Assembly (NCBI GenBank): GCA_037953625.1
Contig: CM075655.1
Span: forward strand, 22,028,001-22,092,000
Length of the DNA stretch: 64,000 nt
From: Crotalaria pallida
Lineage: Eukaryota > Streptophyta > Magnoliopsida > Fabales > Fabaceae
Direction of reading: 5' to 3'
The notes under the pieces were generated by a model, which saw nothing but the letters and a program-made list of their open reading frames with translations, did no database searches and was not told the origin of the DNA. Shown one piece after another: positions 43,901-53,237 of this stretch. How positions within the stretch are numbered: position 1 is the stretch's first letter; every line of letters begins with the position of its first letter. The position numbers were made by a program, and so were the translations under genes.

Positions 43901-45081
43901 ATTGTTTTCAAATGCATATGAAAAACTTGAGTTACCTATTTCATCCAATTATTATTGCTTAGTCTCAGTAACAAGTATTTTATTTATTATTCTTATCTGA
44001 TAGTGAATAATTGTGATGTAACCAGGGTAGAATATCAACTTCCAAATCTTATTGTTGGAGCTATTACAAAAGAAAGCTTGTATAATGCTTTTGAAAATGG
44101 CATTACAGCAGAGCAGGTACGTATTAGAAATCGAAATTTTATTTCATAGTATCACCATCTTTTAAATTGTGATACATACTTAATACCATAGCTAGAAGGT
44201 ATATCTTGTATGCTTTGCCCATTTAGCCTCTGGACATTGTTTCCACTTTCCTCCATTTCAGTTTTGTAAAGTAAGGCTTCATATAAGTAGTTCAGCCGAA
44301 GTAAGACCAGCAAGCTAATTTTAGACATGATATTTGGTGACAAACCTCCTCAACCCTTTCTGCACACTGACCCTATTATTTGAATGAGCCTTCATTAATG
44401 AATAAATGCAATTTTTAATTATTTTTGTTCTTCACTTGTAAACTCTTGCATAGCCATAATATGCTTTCAAGCCTTATGTTAAATACACCAGTGTCCCAGA
44501 AAGAAACCTTCTAGTGCCAAGCAAACATGCTTTTAATCTTTGTTTTATTTTGTTTGAGTTGTCTTCAAGAAAGTTCACATCATTCAATCGGTTATGCATA
44601 TAACTGAGCACATTGTTTTGCAGATAATTAGTTTCCTTCAACAGAATGCTCATCCTCGTGTTGCAGAGAGGGTGCCATCTGTGCCTGAAAATGTGACAGA
44701 TCAGGTTTTGGATCCTTCAATATATATCACTGCTAAATTTTGATTTCTTATTTTCTGATGTGTAGCATTGTATTTTACTGGTGACAGATTAGGTTGTGGG
44801 AATCAGATCTAAATAGAGTTGAGATGACAGAATCATATTACTATGACGAGTTTCCTTCCCGAGTAAGCAACTTAACATATTTGACTTCATGTGTCCTAAG
44901 AATCCCTCTTTACGTCTGCCTGATAATTTGTATAATTTGTGAGCAGGATGTATTTGAAGGTGCATGTGACTGTGCTAGAGAATGGAATGGTTTGTTATGG
45001 GAAGATTCAAAGAAGATGCATATGGTGGTCAAGACAGAGGTACATCCTCATGTACGAGATTATTTACGGCGCCAAAAGTAG
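37941..45081 (+). CDS. TFB2: TFIIH core subunit TFB2/p52 (GTF2H4 homologue), 15 coding exons, 451 aa
   Basis: A subunit of general transcription factor TFIIH. The family member p52 binds and stimulates the XPB helicase in transcription initiation and nucleotide-excision repair. Coding exons: 37941-38053, 38332-38499, 39111-39179, 42034-42127, 42315-42415, 42528-42573, 42658-42717, 42800-42868, 43065-43148, 43262-43345, 43685-43770, 44026-44116, 44624-44704, 44788-44862 and 44947-45081. All are GT-AG with matching phases, total 1356 nt. Landmarks are NFMDMVASMPAMKLDKLYEN at the start, FHVIGEAYNINTLTDFQRNI and DLADLGLVKLQQ, VVETNFRVYAYSTS, LFSRVEYQLPNLIVGAITKE, and the C-terminal WESDLNRV...YYYDEFPS, VHPHVRDYLRRQK. 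Length is normal. Intron 3 (2,854 bp) contains a young retroelement. No coding lesion is seen. Confidence 0.93.
39517..39827 (+). mobile_element. 5' LTR of the kinase-capturing element
   Basis: 311 bp, TGATAGGACCC...GGGTTCCTAACA. It carries TATA-like ctatataagat near 39628 and an AT-rich polyadenylation-like segment (acatataatacataaaatt) near its end. Confidence 0.93.
39914..41734 (+). CDS. Long ORF of the non-autonomous element with protein-kinase-like segment, one in-frame TGA
   Basis: 39914-40321 (135 codons plus TGA) and 40328-41734 (468 codons) share one frame, so the interior is a single reading frame of about 607 codons broken only by TGA at 40319-40321. Residues encoded near 40960-41270 resemble the N-lobe and hinge of a proline-rich receptor-like kinase: SKGGGFECVYSLVFMDGT (worn glycine loop), IEVKQLRTDDQ (the lysine is kept), AKAEILSHLHQSYLI, LMYELV and LDWEAHVQIALGAARGL. 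The HRD and DFG parts are absent. A C-terminal LEDKAEVKE-type tail is common in plant retroelements. Catalytic kinase activity is not expected. Whether any of it is translated is unknown; the N-terminal part matches no family I recognise. Confidence 0.5.
41697..42007 (+). mobile_element. 3' LTR of the kinase-capturing element
   Basis: 311 bp. Relative to the 5' copy the visible differences are clustered in the last 60 bp (gctatcttttac versus tctatctttcac; cctctctcta versus ccttcctcta). It ends 26 bp before TFB2 exon 4. Confidence 0.93.
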
Positions 45082-45924
45082 CTGCAAAGGCTAGACAATC
45101 TGACGTTTCCTGGTCCTGCCAATATGCAATGGGAAACATGGAAAAAATTGCATTTGGATATTTTGAGCTCCTTTGAAAGGAAACAAACATGGAGGAAGCA
45201 ATGTGGTTACACAATTGGCAGGCACATCTTTTCTTAAAAATCCCCCCACAGGCCCACACCCCAAGGAATAGGTGGTTATGGTCGATTTTATACCATTAAA
45301 TGAACAAGGGATAGAGAATTCTTTTGCTCTCTTTTGGGGCTTGAACAGTGAGTTACTATATACTGTTGACTGCCAAAATTATTGATGGAGAACATTAATA
45401 TATCTTCTAGAAAACATATCAGCGTTTAGCTGTAATTGTTTGTTTTGCTCTAATTTTTATCGAAACGAGAAGAGAAACCACAATCAACATCAAATAAGTT
45501 TATCATTATTAAAGCAACTATGAAGAATATGTCAATTAGCTGGGGTTAGGAATTAGGATCTATAAAGGCAGTGATTAGATAGAAGATTGGGGAAATTGCT
45601 CAACAATGTTCTTCAATTAAAATCATGGAAGCCAGGGTTACACTTCAAGTCTCTAATCGTCCAATATTCCCAGCCTGATGCTTACAAAATCTCGAGGCAA
45701 AAAGGCATAAGTAGTCATATTGTTGCCCACGAAATGTACCAAAATCATGCTCATTAAAATCAGGTTGTGAAATAAATAAATAAAGAATACATGAATTCCT
45801 GTGAAAATATAACCAATAAAGAATGCTTAAGTATTCTTTTTGGGTTTTTGTAGAATTAGGTTGTCTTTCACTATGCAAAAGTGGGTGGCAAAATTATCCA
45901 TAATCCATGACTCATCCTAATTCA
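45082..45924 (+). other. TFB2 3' flank, no further gene seen
   Basis: 843 bp between the TFB2 stop and the foldback element. The first few hundred bases should hold the 3' UTR. I see no ORF with recognisable homology. Confidence 0.5.
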
Positions 45925-46140
45925 TTACATTTTGGGAGGTGTTAGTTGCACCCTGTTCATTACTTCATACACCCAATTTTTATAATTTTTTACACCAAGT
46001 TTCCAATATTACCCAAATCATTTTTACTCACACTCATACATCTATTATTTACACCCATCACTAATATTTATACCCCTAATCCTAAAAACCTATATATATC
46101 AATTAGTACTCACACCCTATATATTATTACTCACACCTAA

Positions 46141-46166
46141 CTTCTTCTTCTTCTTCTTCTTCTTCT
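46141..46166. repeat. (CTT)n microsatellite in the left arm
   Basis: About eight CTT units, matched by a shorter gaagaagaag run in the right arm near 46675. Confidence 0.85.
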
Positions 46167-46737
46167 CCATACAGATTCCCTTCTCCATAAAAATCATGTT
46201 CATCACTTTGCTTACTCAAAACCTTACATACTTTTTAAATCATTGTAAACAAAAATCAAGAAGAAAGTGCTAGAATTACAAGACACTAGAGAAATCACAA
46301 TTAAGTCACACACCCTCTCTCCTCCCACCATCAAAACCCCAATAAGAAATTGGTCTCTTCAACTCAGTCAGTCTCCTCAGCATCCCCATTGTACTAATAA
46401 TGTGCAGATCTCAAGAATAATACGGCATCATTTGAATCAAAGGAAAATACTAAGTCATAGTAAACAAAAAAGAAAAAATAATTATAAACAAAGTAACCTA
46501 TAGAGAATCATCAATATGGAGAATGGTAATACCCGGCGAGAGGTCTCATTCCATACCTTTTTAATCATAAAATTTACAATAATGTTTTCAATGATTAAAA
46601 AGGTATGCAAGGTTTTGAGTGAGCAAAGTGGTGAACATGGTTTTTATGGAGAAGAGAATCTGTATTGTATGGAGAAGAAGAAGTTGGGTGTAGAAGAAGT
46701 TGAGTGTAAGTAGTAATATATAGGGTGTGAGTATTGA

Positions 46738-46738
46738 T

Positions 46739-46775
<37 letters not shown>

Positions 46776-46850
46776 TTTTTAGGATATAGGGGTTAAAAAC
46801 CTATATATATATATATATATAGGTTTAAAAACCTATATATATATATATAC
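46738..46850. repeat. Expanded (AT)n blocks separated by aaaacctat phrases
   Basis: Three AT-alternating blocks interrupted by ggttttt/aaaacc motifs make the right arm about 110 bp longer than the left. They are a local expansion of the single aaaacctatatata seen at about 46085. Confidence 0.8.
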
Positions 46851-47292
46851 ATAGGGGTTTTTAGAATTAGGGGTGTAAATATTAGTGTTGAGTGTAAATA
46901 ATAGATGTATGGGTGTGAGTAATAATGATTAAGGTAATATTGGAAACTTGGTGTAAAAAATTATAAAAGTTAGGTGTATGGAGTAATGAACATGATGCAA
47001 GTAACACCTCCCTTACATTTTTTATCCATCAAATCCATCCATTTAAAATAATGGATCTAAATGGATATGATCCACTGGATTGCTTTAAAATTGGATGAAT
47101 TGGAATCCATTCTAGATATCCAAATATTCATCCAAATGAATGGATATCCAAATATTCATCCAAATGAATGGATATCCAATCCATCCAAATTTTAAAAAAT
47201 TTTAAAAAAATATCAAAATTATTTTTTTAACAAAAACAATTTATACAAAAAATAATTTTTATAAATTGATTAAAAAATAATTTTTTAAATCA

Positions 47293-47957
47293 ATGGCAAA
47301 TGGATGGGTTGCTTGTAACGCATGCAGAGTACGTGCTTGAATGATTCAACGGCAACAAAGAGATTAGATTGTGGAGTGGTAAATGTGCTTGCAAGGAAGC
47401 TCACACGCCTCTGAACCAAGCTCAACGCTTCTTTGCAAACCGCGCATTGCGAATCGGTGCAGAGATTCTTCGGTCACGATTGCCAGGATCGATTCGATCG
47501 CTGCTTTCGATGCCGGCGGATTCTCCGATCGACCAAATACGTTCATCTCGATCTAAGCGAACTGCTCAAGCAACCGATCAAAGCCAGATCCCAGCAAGAA
47601 CTCCGACATCGTTAGCGGGAGAGGGCGGAGGCCGTCATCGTAAGAAAGTTCAAAGATGCTACCGTCGTGGTCGAAGGCATCATCTCCAGGGAATGGAGAA
47701 CGATGAGAGGGCCGGTCTGTTTTTTTATAATTTTTTTATCGGTTTTTTTCTTTAATTTTTTTATTCCTCTTTTATAATTTTTTATAAGAAAATTATAAAA
47801 AAAAAAAAATTGTACTGAATCCATCCATTAAATTAGAATATGTATGAATTTAGATAATTTTATGTAGGATGTAATGAATTTAAATAGGTTGTTGGATATT
47901 TTTATATCCATCCGTTAGGATCCAAATCCAAATCCATCCAATCCATCCATTTGCCAC
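47293..47957. mobile_element. Possible TIR element carrying a RING-H2 gene fragment
   Basis: The left GGCAAATGGATGGGTTG and right CAATCCATCCATTTGCC are inverted repeats of about 17 bp, one or two mismatches. Between them lies GC-rich coding-like DNA in an AT-rich neighbourhood. I could not find a target duplication and the subterminal sequence is simple (ATCCATCC-type), so the boundaries are tentative. A Pack-type transposon that picked up host exon sequence is the best explanation I have. Confidence 0.4.
47362..47740 (-). pseudogene. RING-H2 E3 ubiquitin-ligase fragment (RING1/RDUF-like), broken
   Basis: Minus-strand translation in three pieces gives a recognisable series: FELSYDDGLRPLPLT, then MSEFLLGSGFDRLLEQFA, a TAG, IEMNVFGRSENPPASKAAIES, then QCAVCK (in another frame) and ELGSEACELPCKHIYHS. 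This order is that of the plant RING1/RDUF-type E3 ligases, ahead of and into the RING-H2 domain. It has a stop, at least one single-base shift between the first Cys pair and ELGSEA, and ends before the remaining zinc ligands. It has no function as a ligase. It lies inside the tentative TIR element. Confidence 0.7.
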
Positions 47958-47959
47958 CT

Positions 47960-48112
47960 CTATGCAGAAGTGGCAGATATGTCATCAGGTGGTTCAATGG
48001 GGTCTGCTGGTTGTGTCTTCGGCTTCTGAACAGGCTCAGGTTCAGATTCAGGCTTAGTTGGTCTGTTAGGATGAACTTTATCAACTTCATCTGTCTTAAC
48101 CTCAAACTTCAG
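47960..48112 (-). CDS. Possible last exon of an unknown minus-strand gene
   Basis: An open stretch from an AG acceptor near 48113 reads KFEVKTDEVDKVHPNRPTKP, then a Pro/Glu-rich ESEPEPVQKPKTQP, ending DDISATSA and TAG at 47960. The composition is protein-like and unlike its AT-rich surroundings, but I recognise no family and could not identify upstream exons. It may be another captured fragment, since it abuts the RING-carrying segment. Confidence 0.3.
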   Translation of the reverse strand: MKFEVKTDEVDKVHPNRPTKPESEPEPVQKPKTQPADPIEPPDDISATSA

Positions 48113-49465
48113 TATGAAAAAGCATATAATTGGAAGTGAATGTATGAATATATCAGAGTTATGTGGACTTTTGCAAACTCTATGCATTCAATAAAAGAGG
48201 AAAGTAGTACATTTGCAGCATGAACAATAGAAACTAGATATAGACTTTCAATTAATAACTATCAATTCACAAGAACCCACCGGAATAGCACTTAGAATTT
48301 TGTTGTATGATCTATTGAATATGAACGAGTAAAAGCTTATGTCATACGCTTTACTCTTACTAAACTAGTATGCATGCTTTGAGATTTTAAATTCAATATG
48401 GTGTCAAGCCTCTAAAGTTTAGCTGCTCAATTGATCAATATTCTCCTGATGTTTTTCTGTTGTGAATGCAATAATTGTTCATTTTTCCAGCTATATTTGT
48501 TTTGATTTACGATATGTTTTCAATATATGTGTATCTTAGTTGATGGTATGGTACACTTCTTACCCCTAGCATCAAAGGAAGCCAAGCTAACAGGGTATGG
48601 TAAAGTTGACTTTCATTCTCTAAAGATTAAATGTATACTCGATATAGGTATGTAAGAATGATAATGTATGTAAGTTGTTGTTACTTGATAATGCATGTGC
48701 AACTATTTCTACAGTGATTTAGCAGGTTAGTATGACCTATATACGTAAATGAATAAGAGATAGTGCTGGCATGCTTTTGATTTGATATTATTGTTTTTTT
48801 TTTTTTTTTGGGACTAGTTATATTATAAGTAATGGAGTTCTTTCAGTGAAACGATTAACAATTTCGTAATCAAGTTTGAGCTTGGTTAAATTTTGATTTA
48901 TATTGTAAGCTATGAATTAGATAATGATGATGATGGAAGTGAGTCATTCATAATATCCTTGTTAGTAGATTCTGAATTTTAATTTCTTCATTCCAGCATG
49001 TAGAATTGTTTATTTTTTTATGCAACTTAGATCCTACAATTAGCTATGAGAACAAGAGAGGAATCAATTTACTACATCTTAGTGATGGAACGTCCCTAGA
49101 GCTATCAGCAATAAAAATCATCATGGGATTAATCAAATGACAAATATCTATATATACCATCACACGGGAACTGTGAAGGTAAAACAAATCATAAAAATGT
49201 GATAAAGCCATCAACCAAAACAAAGAGACAAAATAAGTTTGAACATATAGATGACTTGGAAGCCTTCCAGAAAACAAAGAGCCAACAAATCTCTAGACCT
49301 TCAAATACCATCCATTAATAGCACATATTTACCCAAAAAAAAATTGTTAAATAAGTCAAAATCATTTATTACTGTGTAAGGAGGATGAGCCCCCAAGACA
49401 TAGTTCAACACTCTATAATCTACTGTCTACTATATTTATATAAAAAATCTCTTTGATTTATATAA
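48113..49465. other. AT-rich stretch with no recognised gene
   Basis: 1.35 kb containing a poly(T) run (48797-48810) and scattered short ORFs. I see no motif, splice-consistent exon series or repeat termini that I can support. Confidence 0.4.
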
Positions 49466-49474
49466 AAAATCTCT

Positions 49475-50493
49475 GGCTTATTTATGTCAGGTGCTCCTGT
49501 AGTTTGCACCTATTTTGTCAGACGCCCTTTAACTTTATTTTTAAACAAATAAACCCCTACAGTTTGCTCCGGTGAGCCATATACCCCTGCATGCCATTTC
49601 CGGCCACAGGTGTTGACGTGGACCGCCGGAGTCAGCAAGTGGTAAAAATAGGAGCCCTTGTAGTTTGAGCCTTTTTTTATCAGATATCCCTATATATAAC
49701 TTCAAAAATTCATATCTTTTAAATCGTAAGTCCAAAAATTACAAATTTTATGTCAAAACGATCGTATTGAAATATAGAATTTTAATCTGTAATTATTTTA
49801 CTTTTATGGATAGTTTTGTAAAAAATTGTTTTTTGGGCAATTTTCTAACGAATTTTGAATTTATGAATTATTAAAAATAATTTATGAATTGGATTGAACT
49901 AGTTTTTATTGTAGTTTGAGGAACATAAAAATCATGAGTTTTGACTATGTCAGTCTCCGATGATTTTAAATTTAGTTTTTTTTATAGCTTTTTTTTATAG
50001 TTTTTTACAATTTATTTTTAAAAGCCAAAACTCATGATTTTTATGATATTCAAACTATAATAAAAACTAGTGCAATCCAATTCATAAATTATTTTTAATA
50101 ATTCATAAATTCAAAATTCGTATAGAAAATTGCCCAAAAAACAATTTTTTACAAAACTATCCATAAAAATAAAATAATTACATTTTAAAATTTTATATTT
50201 CAATACGATCGTTTTGACATAAAATTTGTAATTTTTGAACTTACGGTTTAAAAGATATGAATTTTTGAAATTATATATAGGTGTATCTGACAAAAAAGAC
50301 TCAAACTACAAGGGCTCCTATTTTTACCACTTGCTGACTCCGGCGGTCCACGTCAGCACCGGTGGCCGGAAATGGCATGCAGGGGTATATGGCTCACCGG
50401 AGCAAACTGTAGGGGTATATTTGTTGAAAAATAAAGTTAAAGGCGTTTGACAAAATAGGTGCAAACTACAGGGGCACCTGACATAAATAGGCC
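49475..50493. mobile_element. Foldback element with ~470-bp inverted arms, 9-bp TSD AAAATCTCT
   Basis: 1,019 bp: left arm 49475-49943, right arm 50026-50493, loop of 82 bp, flanked by perfect AAAATCTCT (49466-49474 and 50494-50502). The arms are nearly identical through GTCAGGTGC, ccggtgagccatatacccctgcatgcc, gtccacgtcag/ctgacgtggac and the whole AT-rich inner part. Mirror-image short ORFs (49665-49874 plus, 50293-50111 minus) are a by-product of the symmetry. A Mutator-type origin is suggested by the 9-bp duplication. Confidence 0.9.
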
Positions 50494-50502
50494 AAAATCT
50501 CT

Positions 50503-52939
50503 TTTCGAAGGCACTACGTTTATCTGCGTAAGGAATACTCGCATCAGAGCGTTTGTAGGCAAATAACATCATCTCTAATCAAAATTATAATTTGAAATTA
50601 AATAAATTATCTATATGTGAAATCATTATCCTCAATATGAAATCATTGTACTCAGTATGTTAAAAAAAAGTAATCATTATCCTCAAAAAGATAAACCCAA
50701 AGAGATTAGACTTCTGTTCAAATTTATTTAATCTTATCAGCATGTGAAATCATTATCCCTAATTTTACAAGTTTTTCAAATTATTATATATAGTACGTAA
50801 GCATTGGATAACTCCTCAACAATATTTTAGCATTTATGCGAACTGGAATTGGCTTACAAACTTATGTATATCCAGGTAAACAACAATCTCACAATTATAT
50901 TCGCCTTCAATTTTTGTATTTTTTTGTCGTTAAGTTTTTTTATCTAATAATTTGCTCTAATTTTAATTTATATTATTTGATTCTTAAGTTTCTCTCTAAA
51001 TACTTACTTTAATTCAGCCATTTGTGTGTACCATTGATCAAAATGTAGTTTGTTCAAAATTTTGATTTGGGTGTAACCAATTGTGTGGTTAGGGAGTGGA
51101 GAAAGACAAGTGGAGGAGTTCATCCCGGAAAAGTAAATAATGCTCAACCAGTTTTTTTTTGTAGTGATTATTCTTCAATTGCGAGTGACAATAGAGTGCA
51201 TCAAAATCTAATATTGCATTAATTGTTTCAGAGTGACTATCATAAACTACTAAGGAAAATGATTATTTATTGTTATATGCACCAATGGGCCTCTTTAATC
51301 ACGCAGACAGTGGAAGATGACGTGTGACGGTGGCCGATATACCCAATCCTATCGTTTCATTTTCGTGAGAGATTCGAGTTTTAATTTAAGAAGACTTCAT
51401 TTGTAATAATAGAATTTGATTTATTATATTGCGGCAATATAATAATAGGAGTTGATTTTTTTTCTATAATATATTTTGTCTATTTTAATGGATAAAAATC
51501 ATCCTATATAAAAATAGGATTTGATTTTATGTTTGACGTAAATATTTTTTTTGTTTTTTTATTGTGACAAGAGAATTAAAACAGTTAATAACTAACCAAA
51601 TGTAATCATCCTATATAGTAATAGGATTTGATTTTCCTTCTATAATATATTTTGTCTATTGCAATAGATGAAAATCATCTTATATAAAAATAGGATTTGA
51701 TTTTATGCTTGATGTTTTGTTTTTTATTGTGACAAGAAAATTAAAACTATTAATAACAAACCAAATTTTTTAACAATATTATCTTTCTATTTTTTTCCTC
51801 ATAGGATATGGACCATTAGTAAGAGTTCAATTAATAATTTTATAAATCAATTGCAAAAAAAAAAAAATTATGTTCATAAACTAAATTTATGTTTAATCAC
51901 TTACACCGGTACTAAAATTTATATTCTCCATATTTATAAAGGTAAGATATGTATTACTACTTATTATGTAGGATTGTGAGTATGTATATAAATTCCAATA
52001 AAACTTTATTTTTCTACCATATTCTTACATTATGCCACTGCTGTTTAGGTATATAGAGATTACGACTTATTTAAAAAATTAAACTAAGAGCCCAAAAAAT
52101 AAAACTAAGAGCCCATCTTCTTTGCTGTTGGCATATGTCTCCATTTTTTTATATTAACATATGGGAAGTGTTAACAAAAAAAGAAAATAAAGACTAAGAT
52201 CCGATAAGATAAATATAATCATAGAAAATAATAAAAATATTTAGCTTGAGATAAGATAAAGATGTTTAGGATTCAATCTTATTATTAACTTGAGATAACA
52301 TAATTGATTAAAAAGATAAAAATATTTAATTATGATTAATAACAATACATGTGATAATCATATTTTAAAAAAAAAAATACTAATTGTACAAAAAAAAACT
52401 ACTTCATCCATCACATAAATATTTATTTATCATAATAAATTTGATAATCATATATAAAAATATCAATTTATCCCTAAAATAAATAAGTAATATGTCATAT
52501 AAAAAGTGTTACATTATTTTTTTCATACGAGGAAGTATAAAATTTATCAACAAGATCATTTAGATTAATCATTTTTAACTATAGGGTTTGGTTTGAACTT
52601 CTACCTTTTTATATAATTATTTTGGTTGTTGTTTAATAATAATCTTTATTTTGGGCTAGTGCCCCGTTGATTATAATAATCTTTATTTTATAATAAAAAT
52701 AATAATAATATTTAATTTAAATATTTAATATAAAAAAATTAAAATATCACTAACTCATGCATTGCACGTGGTAAGAGTTAGTATGTAAAATATTTTGATA
52801 TTGAGGATGATAAAAGAATTCGTACAGTATCAATTAACTATCGCTTTTTGTTACTATTTATAATTTCTAAATTATTTAACTTTAATATAATTTTTACATA
52901 TTTAAATTGAATAAGTGTGACCAATTTTAAATTAAAAAA
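50503..52939. other. AT-rich intergenic DNA
   Basis: 2.4 kb with no recognisable gene. It contains a ~168-bp direct duplication (51432-51775). The rest shows scattered poly-purine/pyrimidine runs and no supported element ends. Confidence 0.45.
51432..51775. repeat. Tandem duplication of a ~168-bp AT-rich unit
   Basis: The phrase ataataggatttgatttt..ctataatatattttgtctatt..aatcatcctatataaaaatagg..tattgtgacaagagaattaaaac occurs twice in a row, shifted by about 168 bp, with a few differences. It contains atcctatataaaaatagga, which is partly self-complementary. Confidence 0.7.
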
Positions 52940-53216
52940 TGTTGGAACAAGAATAGAAAACAAACACACACACACTCACGTATTGTAAACAGAGAGAGTA
53001 AAAAATGAGAAAAGAGTATTGTTCTCCTGTTATTATGAGTTGACGAATTACATAATGAAAATTGGTATTTATAACATAACAAATAACTAAAAATAATAAA
53101 CTTAAAACTAGGAATAGTTTCTGCTAATAACTAAAAATAGGAAATGACTTGTTCAAGTTATCCTAGTTTGTCTCTTATTCATTTAATTTATTATTGGTTT
53201 AGAATTATTTTTAACA
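52940..53216 (-). mobile_element. 3' LTR of the cut copia element
   Basis: 277 bp, plus-strand TGTTGGAAC...TTTTTAACA, directly adjoining the purine tract of the element (ccttcccttaattc on the plus strand). Confidence 0.75.
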
Positions 53217-53237
53217 CCTTCCCTTAATTCAAACCAA

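Larger units (their letters stand above)
45934..47012. mobile_element. Mutator-like foldback element, ~310-bp arms, 9-bp TSD TTACATTTT
   Basis: 1,079 bp flanked by perfect TTACATTTT (45925-45933 and 47013-47021). Termini are GGGAGGTGTTAGTTGCACC and the inverted partner GTGTTACTTGCATC, with similarity continuing inward for about 310 bp (45934-46245 against 47012-46589). The right arm has been lengthened by repeated aacctatatata segments. The 9-bp duplication and long inverted repeats are the hallmarks of Mutator-like elements. The central 340 bp contains no recognisable transposase or captured gene. Confidence 0.87.

Noticed and set aside
49665..50293. A pair of near-identical small proteins on opposite strands
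   Set aside because: They are mirror images produced by the two arms of the foldback element.
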